Source of the DNA: Cliona cf. orientalis | Taxonomy: Eukaryota; Porifera; Demospongiae; Clionaida; Clionaidae | Direction of reading: 5' to 3' | DNA: 64,000 bases | Assembly (NCBI GenBank): GCA_963930775.1 | Contig: OZ005695.1 | Span: forward strand, 4,712,001 to 4,776,000 | Part shown: piece after piece, positions 45,265 to 55,700 of the stretch | Position numbering within the stretch: position 1 is the stretch's first letter | Layout of the letters: every line of letters starts with the position of its first letter | Program-made: the position numbers and the translations under genes | The notes under the pieces: generated by a model | What the model saw: the letters and a program-made list of their open reading frames with translations, nothing else | The model's database searches: none | What the model was told of the DNA's origin: nothing

Positions 45265-46812
45265 ATGGCAGATGAAGGGGCGCGCTCAGAGAGCTTTGGA
45301 TCTTCTTGTGACCTAACACCAAAATGTGACGTGTTTCAGAATTCCTTAATCCACGTGACCTTTACACACTTCACAACATTGTTCAAAAGTCTTACTACAG
45401 AAGAGAAATACAATCTCAGTGAACTTTCTGTCGATAAATACAGTGGTCCAACAATTGACGAATCCTTGAACTTAAACCTATCAGAAAAGCAAGCAGTACA
45501 GTATACGATGAATTTGTTGGATGTTTCTGGCTTGTCTATAAGAGTCGCCGCAGACAGACGCATTGATGCATACAGGGATAACTTCCAGCCACTTACATCT
45601 TCGTTAATAGTTAAACCTGATGGTGTTATACTATCCACGAGTGAATTCAACCTTCCCCTGTTCTGTTTGGAAGTGCATTCATCTCTGTACGAAAATACCA
45701 TTGCAAAAAGTGTTGCCAACCTGATCGATCAACTCCGTTTATTGCGCTGCTATTATCCTGAGTTTTATGAGGTCTGTGGTTTCGTTTTTCCAAAGTTGCC
45801 TAAGGAAACTGCTGATGGACGTATAATCAGTAATTCAGCATGTGTGACCCAAGTTAAGGTTCTGTGGGATAATTTTCGTTTTAAAGTCGAGTTTGACATC
45901 TTGAGAAAGCCTGATGTAGAAAACACCGTCAAGCATGTTGTTGAGAATCAATTACATCATTTAAGGACACCACAAAGCCGAGATGAGCATTTCTTCATTC
46001 GTCTTTCACATCAAGACATCGATCGATTCCGTCACCTGGTAAATGACAGGAACATCGAACAACTGACGAACACTGATGAACTGGAGCAAATTAAATCCAA
46101 ATTTTCAATCATTCTGAAAAGTTCAAGGTTCTTCTATAAAATGATTCCTAGAGTGGTGGAGAGGGATAGAATGTCTACATTTTTTTTCAGTCTGCCGCGC
46201 TCACAAGAAATTGATGGAGTTGTAGTTCCAACAGGCTTTCCTCTGATAATAGAGAGGTGTTCTTTTTTCGCGTTTGAGGCTCAGGACGAACAGCCTCTAA
46301 GCAGGGCTGATGCAGCAAGCTGCCTTGGTGATCTTGTGCAGCAAGTCGTGGTAGTACTACAAAGACTGCACGACCTTGGATGGGCTCATCTAGATGTAAG
46401 GCTTCCAAACATATGCTTCACCAGAGATGGTAATGTGCGACTCATCGACTTGGATCGGGTGCATCATGTATCTGAAATTAATGTTGACGAGTACAGTGGC
46501 TCTTTTCTCTACCAACTGAGATCAGGACGGCCAGTGACTGATCTTGACTGGCGACAATTAGGAGTGTTGATTTATTGTGTTCTGTGTCACTCAAGCAGCA
46601 TTCAAATACACAAGCTACATCTTAAGGAGAACGATCACCACCGAAATGAACTACAGCAGATACGATTTTTAAACGAACTTATCTTTAACTATGAAATGAA
46701 TAATGCGAGCCTTCAAGCATGGAAGGAGTCACTTGAAGAGAGTTCCAGACGCAGTGTTTGTGATGTGCTACGAGAGAGGCAAGCACGCATTGACAATGAC
46801 CCTGTTGTTTAG
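45265..46812 (+). CDS. PD-(D/E)xK nuclease-like plus protein-kinase-like protein, right arm
   Basis: This uninterrupted 515-codon frame is the inverted-arm partner of the minus-strand gene at 37366-38907. By eye about 60 of 513 aligned residues differ, plus a two-residue insertion (HL) near residue 452. The nuclease block (KPDGVIL, then PLFCLEVHSS through NLIDQLRLLR) and the kinase catalytic segment (LGWAHLDVRLPNICF) are identical in both copies; the DFG-like motif is IDLD here and VDLD there. An acceptor-like TTATTTCTCCAG ends at 45256, eight bases before the ATG, so a 5' UTR intron is likely. Two intact frames despite 12 percent protein divergence suggest both are or were under selection. 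Confidence 0.75.
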   Translation: MADEGARSESFGSSCDLTPKCDVFQNSLIHVTFTHFTTLFKSLTTEEKYNLSELSVDKYSGPTIDESLNLNLSEKQAVQYTMNLLDVSGLSIRVAADRRIDAYRDNFQPLTSSLIVKPDGVILSTSEFNLPLFCLEVHSSLYENTIAKSVANLIDQLRLLRCYYPEFYEVCGFVFPKLPKETADGRIISNSACVTQVKVLWDNFRFKVEFDILRKPDVENTVKHVVENQLHHLRTPQSRDEHFFIRLSHQDIDRFRHLVNDRNIEQLTNTDELEQIKSKFSIILKSSRFFYKMIPRVVERDRMSTFFFSLPRSQEIDGVVVPTGFPLIIERCSFFAFEAQDEQPLSRADAASCLGDLVQQVVVVLQRLHDLGWAHLDVRLPNICFTRDGNVRLIDLDRVHHVSEINVDEYSGSFLYQLRSGRPVTDLDWRQLGVLIYCVLCHSSSIQIHKLHLKENDHHRNELQQIRFLNELIFNYEMNNASLQAWKESLEESSRRSVCDVLRERQARIDNDPVV

Positions 46813-46941
46813 AGAACTATACCGTATACCGAGAACACATTCTGCTAACAGTTGACATTTTAAATCTTGTTCCAAAGCTACAAAATATCTGTATTATTAT
46901 GCTGCAGCTTGTATACTGTAATATCATATCAGTTGCAATAA

Positions 46942-47283
46942 CGCACCTATCAATGTCAAGCCCCACTACCCCCCATAGGGGCAAGGGTCGGGCATTTCAA
47001 AGTCCATTGACGCAAATTTCGGCCTAAAGGGTGGGGGATTTGACCCAATAGGGGATGGGAGGGGCATTTGATCATGCTTAGTGTGCAGTTATTGCACATA
47101 TACATTAATACACCATTTATTATTGTGCAAGGCAAAGTCAATACACAGCTCCCATGGAACTTGATAAATAGGGGGATTTTCCTGTAATTTTGGCCCAGGG
47201 GGCGGAGACTTTGAACTTCTCGGGTATCAAATCCCCACCCTCACCCCTATGGGGGGTAGTGGGGCTTGACATTGATAGATGCA
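46942..47283. mobile_element. CGCACCTATCA-ended element with TAA duplication, right arm only
   Basis: CGCACCTATCAATGTCAAGC and GCTTGACATTGATAGATGCA are inverted ends. TAA flanks both sides (46939-46941, 47284-47286). The left arm keeps the uninterrupted site near 37233-37245. A 3-bp TAA/TTA duplication suggests the PIF/Harbinger group. 342 bp, non-coding. Confidence 0.8.
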
Positions 47284-47344
47284 TAATATTATTGTATTTT
47301 CAATAACACACATAATACATTCATAGATTCTATGTATATGAACC

Positions 47345-47535
47345 CTTGACGATCTCCCCAGCTGCACAGTGTAATGGTGCATGTGGTAAAAGGTCGTCAA
47401 TAGAATGCGTACACATCGATCGATGCTGGCCCCAGAAAATTAATCATGGAGATGGAGTCTGAGATCGACTCTCAACCTTGATAGCTACAGGTTTCGATGC
47501 TTCAATCACAGAGATAGAGTGGTGCAGGATTGTAC
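47345..47535 (-). repeat. Family D dispersed repeat, reversed
   Basis: 'ggtaaaaggtcgtcaataga', 'tgagatcgactctcaacctt' and 'gtttcgatgcttcaatcaca' are the reverse complements of the family D blocks at 53780-54260. It directly borders the outer edge of the large inverted repeat. Confidence 0.6.
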
Positions 47536-47989
47536 ATAGACATATCATGACTATAGTATACTTTCTAGAGTATGATAAATATAACAAGTAAATGTGTAAT
47601 GAACTTAGAGTAGGTGTTGATCTTGGTACAGTCATGTGTTGATATTTGTGTCTAGTAACCTGTTAATGTGCTGTTGCTAGGTTGTACTATCACTTGTGTG
47701 TGTGTTAATGTGGCAACTATATTTCTGGATGTGCCGTTGCTATGCTTGTGGTACTATGTGTTGGTTTTCTATATAAGCAGAGCATTTGTGTATTGGAATC
47801 AGTTAAGTCATTCTATCGTACTATCATCCTATAATCTATCAACCTTTTCTACAAGTTACCTTTACTGCTATTCAGCGAGCGGCTCGGCGAAAGTCCGGCG
47901 ACTAGTAATATCATTATAATATCATTACAAATGTACTCAGAGTCTGGTGAGCCCGCTGGTATAGAGTTATAAGAGCAATACTAGAGTAT

Positions 47990-48950
47990 GGTATGGTATG
48001 GACCTGCTACACTAAGATGTATAGTATGCATAAGAAATCTTTAGACATTGTGTGAGTGAGCTACATCTAAGATGTATAATAAGCATAAGAAGTGTTTTAA
48101 TAATCGAGGATGATATACTACTGTGAGATAGATACATCTAATATGTATATTATGCATAAGATCAGAAGTGTTTTAATAATCGAGGATATACTACTGTGAG
48201 ATAGATACATCTAAGATGTATAATATGCATAAGATCAGAAGTGTTTAAAATAATCGAGGATATACTACTGTGAGATAGATACATCTAAGATGTATAATAT
48301 GCATAAGAAGTGTATCATAGTGGAGGATACTACTGTGATATTGTGTGAGATATATAGATACATACCTAAGATGTATAATACGCATAAGAATAATCGAGGA
48401 TATACTACTGTGAGATAGATACATCTAAGATGTATAATAATATTATGCATAAGAAGTGTTTTAATAATTGAGGATGATATACTACTGTGAGATAGATACA
48501 TCTAAGATGTATAATATTATGCATAAGAAGTGTATCATAGTGGAGGATACTACTGTGACATTGTGTGAGACAGATACATCTAAGATATATAATATGCATA
48601 AGAAGTGTTTTAATAATCGAGGATATAGACTACTACTGTGAGATACATACATCTAAGATGTATAAGAAGTGTATAGTGGAGGATACTACTGTGACATTGT
48701 GTGAGACAGATACATCTAAGATGTATAATATGCATAAGAAGTGTTTTAATAATCGAGGATGATATACTACTGTGAGATAGATACATCTAAAATGTATAAT
48801 AAATTTTATTATTATGCATAAGAAGTGTTTTAACAATCGAGGATATACTACTGTGAGATACATACATCTAAGATGTATAATATGCATAAGAAGTGTATAG
48901 TGGAGGATACTACTGTGAGATAAATACATCTAAGATGTATAGTATGCATA
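47990..48950 (+). repeat. Tandem array of about 14 units, 50-80 bp each
   Basis: Units contain 'acatctaagatgtataatat', 'gcataagaagtgttttaata' and 'atcgaggatatactactgtg'; some replace the middle part with 'gtatcatagtggaggatact'. Two unit types alternate irregularly. The array yields spurious open frames. It lies between the inverted repeat and the composite element at 49095. Confidence 0.9.
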
Positions 48951-49364
48951 ATAATATACGACATAAGTGATTATTACTTGTGCAAGGACAAGTATGTGGA
49001 TAGTTGTAATCATGGATGTGGTAAAGGGTTGCGTGCTCGATGTTATAGTTGGAGACTGATTCTTACCCAAAATAGTGATAAGTCTAGATGCTTTAAGGTA
49101 CCATTTAATTGCGTGGGCGTGAGCGTCAGGAATGGCTAATTCAATTAGTGAATCGTGAAGGGGCGTGGCCGAAGAGGCCATACGAGTGCTTTTGGTCGAA
49201 GGTGGGCGTGTCCAGAATCGGCCAGGGATGATTATGCGCGTGTAATTAGCGACCGGAAGTGGCCCCTGAAGAAAAGGTCGGTAATTGCCCACTTCAAAGC
49301 AAGATCAAAGCATTCTTTCTTAACTATTAACCGCAACGACTTAATTAAACACTAAGTAGTTACA

Positions 49365-50400
49365 CACTAAGTAGAAAAAAAGACACAAAATTAATTCATG
49401 GAGGGATTGGGAGCACTTGGAAACGTAATTTTTACATGGGCACGCAGAATGGGTCGAAAAACGAGATTTGACATGAGAAAATTTTGATTCACGCCTTAGA
49501 ATTAAAGTTACGGCCCTTTAAAGTTCACCCATATGTTTGTATAGGGAAGCCATGTCTTTGCAATGTTTTTTGAGTCCCGGTGTGCGTTATTTAGAAAATC
49601 GCTAGGCCAGTACATGCAAAGGCAACCATGCAGCTGGTATTGTATCCAGAGGCTTGCTGAATGGATGGAGAATCAGCCGCAGCAGTAGCTCTCCCGTTTT
49701 TGCTGAGAGGTAGGTGGCATAATACAGCTACAATTTTACATTGTACATGCATGGATGTGTGGGAAAGTACATCGAGTTGAGAACGTGACATCAGTGTTGT
49801 GTTGTGCTTTTCCCCTAGCCTTGTGTTTGTGCTGTGGTGATCTTGAGTACTAGTAGGAAGTAACGTGTTGCAGGGGCCAATGGTACTGAACCTCAACACT
49901 GATCATATACTCTGAGTTTTCTAGGCTCTACTAGGAGTATATATAGTGGACGGCCTGCTTTCATTGTATGGGTCTACTATTAAGCATCCAGCTCCACTAT
50001 GTGGTGGTTTCTTAGATGTTGTTACTATAGTAATATATGATTTCCAACAAGCTCTAACTGCGCTGCAGGCGCAGTTAGAGCGGGTGGCTAAGGTACTTGG
50101 TATGGTATACCAATGCTAAATCGTACAGGCACTGTACACTGATTAAATTATTGTGAGCTAGGGTACGTAGCTGTTTTGAATATGACTTGACTATGGATGC
50201 TCTACTGAAGAATGGTTTTAGTGACATTAGATGTTGTTACCATAGTAATATATACCAAATGTACATAAAATATTGCAGTGTATGCATCTACATGATAAAC
50301 GATCAATATAAAGTAAGCCTAAGTGCATATTAATTTGTGCGAACCTATAAAATGCAGGTACGTATACTTATGTGCCGCAGTTTTTTTTTCTGCTTAGTGT
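49365..50400. mobile_element. CACTAAGTAG-ended element, copy 1
   Basis: The ends CACTAAGTAGAAAAAAA and TTTTTTTCTGCTTAGTG are inverted with one mismatch. The inside (for example 'gagcacttggaaacgtaatt', 'tgtatccagaggcttgctga') is shared with copies 2 and 3. About 1.04 kb, non-coding. Confidence 0.7.
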
Positions 50401-50418
50401 GCATGGTAGCTTGTTACA

Positions 50419-51628
50419 CACTAAGTAGAAAAAAAGACACAAAAATAATTCATGGAGGGATTGGGAGCACTTGGAAACGTAATTTTTACATGAGCACGCA
50501 GAATGGGTCGAAAAACGAGATTTGACATGAGAAAATTTTGATTCACGTCTTAGAATTAAAGTTAAGGCCCTTTAAAGTTCACCCATATGTTTGTATAGGG
50601 AAGCCATGTCTTTGCAATGTTTTGAGTTCCGGTGTGCGTTATTTAGAAAATCGCTGGCCAGTACATGCATAGGCAACCATGCAGCTGGTATTGTATCCAG
50701 AGGCTTGCTGACTGGATGGAGAATCAGCCACAACACTATTTCTCCCGTTTTTGCTGAGAGGTAGGTGGCATAATACAGCTACAATTTTACATTGTACATG
50801 CATGGATGTGTGGGAAAGTACATCGAGTTGAGAACATGACATGTTTTGTTGTGCTTTTAATTTCCCGTAGCCTTGTGTTTGTGCTGTGGTGATCTTGAGT
50901 ACTAGTAGGAAGTAACGTGTTGCAGGGGCCACTGGTACTGAACCTCAACACTGATCATATTACACTCTGTGTTTTCTAGGTTCTACTAGGAGTATAGCGG
51001 ATGGCCTGCTTTCATTGTATGGATCTACTAAGGATCCAGCTCCACTATGCAGGGGCGGATCTATGATTTTTAGGTGTTGTAGGTTTGTATAATTGTGCGC
51101 GAAGCGTGCGAAAAATTTGTGACCACGCCCACTGCTGCTCAAAATTGTTGGGGGGGGGGTTAAGTTGCAACCCCAGCAACCCCCCCTCCCCCCTAGATCT
51201 GCCCCTGCTATGTGGTGGTTTCTTAGATGTTACCATAGTAATATGTGATTTCCAACAAGCTCTAACTGCGCCTGCGGCACAGTTAGAGCGGGTGGAAATC
51301 ATCTAAGGCACTTGGTATTGTTACTATGGTATACCAATGCTAAATCGTACAGGCACTGTACACTAATTAAATTATTGTACGCTAGGGTAGCTGTTTTGAA
51401 CATGACTTGACTATCGATGCTCTAATAAAGAATGGTTTTAGTGACATTAGATGTTGTTACCATAGTGATATAATTATACCAAATGTACATAAAGTATTGC
51501 ATTGTATGTATCTACATGGTAAACGATCAATATAAAGTAAGCCTAAGTGCATAATTATTAATTTGTGCGAACCTATACAATGCAGGTATGTATACTTATG
51601 TGCTGCCGTTTTTTTTTCTGCTTAGTGT
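50419..51628. mobile_element. CACTAAGTAG-ended element, copy 2
   Basis: Same ends and interior as copy 1, separated from it by only 18 bases. It carries the later insertion at 51050-51207, whose empty site is visible in copy 1 near 49999. Confidence 0.75.
51050..51207. mobile_element. CAGGGGCGGATCT-ended element with 5-bp duplication CTATG
   Basis: CAGGGGCGGATCT and AGATCTGCCCCTG are inverted ends. CTATG is at 51045-51049 and 51208-51212. The sister copy at about 49995-50003 has the uninterrupted CCACTATGTGG. The inside has 'gcgcgaagcgtgcgaaaaat' and 'gaccacgccc'. 158 bp. Confidence 0.9.
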
Positions 51629-51637
51629 GCACGGTAG

Positions 51638-52019
51638 CTTGAAAAAAAAAAAGATTTCTTGCGCGAAAAAAGATTGGGGGAATTGGGAACACTTGGGGAG
51701 ATAATTTTTATACCGGCACGCAGAATGAGTCGAAACACGAGATTTGACATGAGAAAATTTTGATTCACGCCTTAGAATCAAAGTTACGGCCCTTTGAAGT
51801 TTCCCCATATGTTTATACAGGGAAGCCATGCGTTTGCAATGTTTTCGCCCACGCGCTACGTGAGGGGCGGGGCCACGCGCGCACATAAACGTGACGATCT
51901 TTACCAACTTTTTGGCAAAATTGAAATTTAGGCTGCCTACTAGCATTGTATGCTTCCACTATGCACCCAGCTCAATTATCTGGTGGTTTCTGGACAATTT
52001 TTTTTTTCTGCTTAGTGTT
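51638..52019. mobile_element. CACTAAGTAG-ended element, copy 3 (partial)
   Basis: The left end is degraded (an A-run then 'gattgggggaattgggaaca'). The middle matches copies 1 and 2 for about 200 bases, and the right end TTTTTTTCTGCTTAGTG is intact. The central kilobase is missing. Confidence 0.65.
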
Positions 52020-52073
52020 CAGGTCGCCTTGAAAAAAAAAAAAAAAAAAGCCTAATTAGGCCCAATTAAGCAT

Positions 52074-52352
52074 GTGGGCGTGTTCCTGGCACTGTGTGGA
52101 GTGTGTGCGTGTGCGTTAATGCAGGTTTTATTGCTTCCGATTGGGCGTGGCTTCACGGGCCAGTGCTTGGATATCGGGGACTGGGACTTGGCCGCGGCGA
52201 TAGGTGGGCGTGTCCCGGATGCGGTGGTGACCTTTGCACCCGGCCAGGAGGCTTCGGGGGCGTGGCAGGAGGTCAAAGGTGAGGCCGTGTCAGTTAATGA
52301 GGCACTGTACGCCGGTGCGATCGAGGGGACTGTACGGCTGGACGGAGGCTGA
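52074..52352 (+). CDS. GC-rich open frame of doubtful status
   Basis: A 92-codon frame with a hydrophobic start lies inside the right GC-rich flank of the composite element. It has no recognised domain, and both strands are open here because of the base composition. I list it only because its GC content is far above its surroundings; a non-coding transposon segment is more likely. Confidence 0.12.
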   Translation: MGVFLALCGVCACALMQVLLLPIGRGFTGQCLDIGDWDLAAAIGGRVPDAVVTFAPGQEASGAWQEVKGEAVSVNEALYAGAIEGTVRLDGG

Positions 52353-52820
52353 CGATGGTTTGAAGCGAATGTGGTTGCGATGACGTGTTGTTACCCCGCC
52401 CACACAGGAAATGAGGTGAGCTCTTGTGTGGGCGGTGTGGCAGAACGGCCTCCGAGTGTTTGTGTGTGTTTTGGCCTTGAGGAAGCGGTATGTTTTAATT
52501 GGGATTGATTGTGGGCTTCCGGTGAACATCCGGTGGCCAGTCGGCACGTGATTGAGAATGATGGTCCTTGAGGCGCAGGGTGGTGCTGTTTTGGGCGTGG
52601 CCTGGCCCCTCCCTTCCGGCTCGGCTTCCGGTCCATGGAGGATATTAAATGAACACTTCCGGCTCTAGCAGCCACACCCCTGAGACCTGTGCAATTAAAA
52701 GGGCGCGGTTACACAACATGCACCTCACTAATGACTTTGATGTGGTTTAGGTGTTATATCCCCCACCTCACACCCACGCAATTTAATGGTACCTTAATCA
52801 CTGAGATCAATTCAACAGCA

Positions 52821-53006
52821 TACCGTATAGCCGGAAATAATATTACTGGCGGGCATTAAATTTGGCGGTTGAGCCCCAAATCGCTATTAGAAGAATATTA
52901 GCGGATTTAAATTTGGCGGTTCGGTACGGGATCGCCATATGGTGGATTTTAATTTGGCGGTTGTAATATAGACCGCCAAACCGCCAAATTTTCCGGCTAT
53001 ACGGTA
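52821..53006. mobile_element. TACCGTATAGCCGGAAA-ended MITE
   Basis: TACCGTATAGCCGGAAA and TTTCCGGCTATACGGTA (allowing one extra T) are inverted ends. The inner arms repeat 'aaatttggcggtt' and 'accgccaaatt'. 186 bp. Confidence 0.85.
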
Positions 53007-53239
53007 GTACAAATCGGCTGTGACATGTACATAGCACAATAAACCATACATCCATGCATATTATTATATCACTATCTCTTAAATTTTAATTTTTAATAAT
53101 ATAATTATTATTATGGTATCACTACACCTATTACCTATTATGGTGAAACATAAACTAATTAATTACATCCTAAGTGGGGAAAAAAATAAAATCAATCTAA
53201 TGTAATGTGCACTCAGTAACAATTTACTTTTTTGCGGTT

Positions 53240-53720
53240 ATTAGGTAATCATAAGGTAATCTATGAGGTAATTACGAGAAAATTCAGGGCCTCGATGGAG
53301 CCCTTCTGGGACTTGAAATTTAGTGAAATATGTAGAGTATCTTGCGCGTGTATCCAGCGAATACCTTATAAGCAGCGTGTTGCCTTCTCTAACGAGCAGC
53401 GACGGCCGAACTTCACGCGTTCTCTAGGCTGACGTAATCCCATGGATATATATAGATAGCCCTGCGCTATATATAGCACGCACCATGAGTAGCGTGCCGC
53501 CGGACCAATCTAGCTGTACTGCGCTGTTGAGTTCTTCTTAGATTTGAAAATTTTCACTACCAGAGACACTCTCAGATTCTCAATGATCCGAGGTTAGTCT
53601 GCGACTGAGCATGAGACGCCGGCATCTAACTGTACAGTGAAGTGAACCCACTATTTTGACGACCTTTACCATATACACCATTTCAACTATGCAGCTACTG
53701 AGTGGAAGTGTTCATTATCT
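53240..53720 (+). repeat. Family D dispersed repeat, copy next to 53780
   Basis: It opens with 'taatctatgaggtaattac', then 'gaaaattcagggcctcgatg' and 'gagtatcttgcgcgtgtatc', and ends 'gacgacctttaccatataca'. The next 480 bases repeat this order directly. Confidence 0.75.
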
Positions 53721-53779
53721 CCCCAGTAGCAATTGTGGTTATGAGGTAATTATGGTGTAATTATGATGAAACCTATGGT

Positions 53780-54260
53780 GTAATCTCTTAGGTAATCTAT
53801 GAGGTAATTATGAGAAAATTCAGGGCCTCGCTGGAGCCTTTCTGGGACTTGAAAATCAGTAAATATGTAGAGTATCTTACGCGTGTATCCAGCGAATACA
53901 TTACAAGCCGAGCGCTACTTTCTCTGAGAAGTACTGTTGGTTGAACTTCACGTGTTTTCTTGGCTTACGTAATGCCGTGGATAAATAAAGCTAGCACGCA
54001 TTGTCACAAGGGGCTGGCCCGCGCGTGACTGCAGCAGCGTGACCAACCTGAAGTTCGGAAGGAATACCGTACTGTCGAGTTCGTCTCTGTGATTGAAGCA
54101 TCGAAACTTGTCGCTGTCAAGGCTGAGAGTCAATCTTAGACGCCACCTCCATGATTTCTGGGGCGAGCATCGATAGGTGTGTACGCATTCTATTGACGAC
54201 CTTTTACCACATGCACCATTACACTATGCAGCTACTGGGGAGATGGTCAAGGGTTCATAA
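53780..54260 (+). repeat. Family D dispersed repeat, second direct copy
   Basis: Same block order as 53240-53720, with better-preserved 'ctgtgattgaagcatcgaaa' and 'gacgaccttttaccacatgc'. The pair could be the two ends of a larger element or a tandem duplication. Confidence 0.75.
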
Positions 54261-54443
54261 TATAATATAATGTAAGTAAACTCAGCCCCAGAACATGCTA
54301 CGAAGATAATTCAAAGACCAGCAGATAGAGCATAAAAAACAAAATTAATTTTTACACGTTCCAGAATTTTCAATTTCACTTTCATTGTCGAGTTATAAGC
54401 GAAAATGTCCTTGTCAAAACACAAAATCCACAATTATACTACT

Positions 54444-54523
54444 GTCCACATGGTATAATGGTTAAGCTCTGAGTCTGCCAGGCAGTGTGAAATGCGCGCC
54501 CCGGTTCGAATCCCGCTAGGACC
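54444..54523 (+). tRNA. tRNA-like sequence with pol III boxes, probably not a working tRNA
   Basis: TGGTATAATGG fits the A box and GGTTCGAATCC is a perfect B box, spaced as in tRNA genes. GTCC and GGAC can pair at the ends, and T8 follows at 54526-54533 as a pol III terminator. The T stem has mismatches, and no good five-base-pair anticodon stem with a seven-base loop can be drawn around GAGTCTGCCAG. A tRNA pseudogene or the head of a tRNA-derived SINE fits best. I assign no amino acid. Confidence 0.4.
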
Positions 54524-54533
54524 GATTTTTTTT

Positions 54534-54871
54534 CCAACTCTTTTTACCAGCCAATGATGCCGGGAAAGGTTGTCTTACATGTATATTGGATAATAAAAGA
54601 TTAAATACCAGTATGTATACTGATGCATCATCATCAATACACAGTTTAGGCCAATGGCAATATTTACCATATAGCTATATAGAGTGTAGCCTCGTCCCCA
54701 GGCTCTCTTGGGGGAGGGGAAAAGAGGGTCGTATACATGGGATTGATTTAAGTCAAGGATCCCATGGGTTATACATGGGACTGAATTAAGTCATCTACTC
54801 CACGTGTTATACATGGGATTATTTTAAGTCAACTTAGTTTGACTTAAATTGCCGATTTATTAGATGTATAC
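54534..54871. other. Stretch before copy B with short repeats
   Basis: The phrase 'atacatggga(t/c)tga(t/a)tt(a)aagtca' recurs about three times between 54730 and 54840, after a TAGCCTCGTCCCCAGG repeat end at 54691. No gene was recognised. Confidence 0.5.
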
Positions 54872-55700
54872 CTTAATAAACCAAAGTTTATTTACTGAGG
54901 GACCGGGCAATAGCGACATATATTAAATATGTTTGTAACAAGATTAGGAGGGGGCTATGGATATATTAAATATTATTTTGGGATGAGCTGCAAATATTCT
55001 TGTGAAACTTACAACCTGTCACCTTTCTTTCATCTCTCCCCCTCCCTCAGAAATGGATCCCCTGGTTGAGTCTCCTGCCACTCAAAGGTATAGGTACAAC
55101 CCATACACCTCAGAAACCATGGTACAGATGACCTGTACTGTGATGTCACAAAAAAGACATCGGGGTGTGTTTTCTACCTATACTTTACTACAATGCAGCT
55201 AGCTGCATAGAGTTTGTACAAGCTATTTTTCAGGCATCATCATAGTACAAATGTGCAACAAGCGTACCAAAACCATCCTTTGATGTTTATCCACAGCACC
55301 ACGCTTAGAATTTGTTCTAATGATTTACCTGTCATATCGCCCTGCACTATTGCATGGGAGGAGGCTGGTTTGTGATGGTTCCACCTGATGACCCTTACCT
55401 ACTAACAACTATCTGGCAAAAGTGCCTGGGTGGCTTATACACAAGGTATGGGTTAGATTGGTGGTACAATATTAGTTTTATACTATATACAATGAAAAAA
55501 GATGCGCTCTGCTACAAGTTCAGAAGGCCCACAATTGGTCAGAATTGCAGTGTATGTGCACAAACAAGGGTGGCAATAGAGATGCATTCATTTCTTGCAC
55601 AAACGGTGTGAAGCACTGCAAGTTTTGAGAGGCCTGCTCAGCAGACCACGTGCCAACGAGCCTCAAGCAAAGTGAGAGACGAGGTCTGTTCTTTGTCATG

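Larger units (their letters stand above)
37188..47328. repeat. Large imperfect inverted repeat carrying two nuclease-kinase genes
   Basis: The left arm (37188 to about 41377, with a further end piece at 43395-43740) and the right arm (about 43820-47328) are reverse complements over the genes, their 5' flanks, shared small elements and outer flanks (GGAATCTATGAATG at 37188, CATTCATAGATTC at 47315-47328). Arm-specific transposons interrupt both sides. The inner halves at 43410-43740 and 43820-44080 are close inverted copies and form a near-perfect palindrome core. The genes point away from each other, with about 6.4 kb between their start codons. Confidence 0.9.
49095..52795. mobile_element. 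Composite inverted-repeat element holding three nested copies of another element
   Basis: AAGGTACCATTTAATTGCGT at 49095 and ACGCAATTTAATGGTACCTT at 52776-52795 form 30-bp ends matching at about 27 positions (continuing as GGGCGTGAGC on the left). The interior is GC-rich 'gggcgtgg'-type sequence at both ends, with three tandem CACTA-ended elements between. No transposase was recognised. Confidence 0.6.

Noticed and set aside
48265-48929. Histidine/serine-rich minus-strand frames in the tandem array
   Set aside because: They repeat with the array units and have no independent coding evidence.
49365-52019. Assignment of the CACTAAGTAG-ended elements to EnSpm/CACTA
   Set aside because: The terminal CACTA is suggestive, but no transposase is present and no 3-bp target duplication could be shown.
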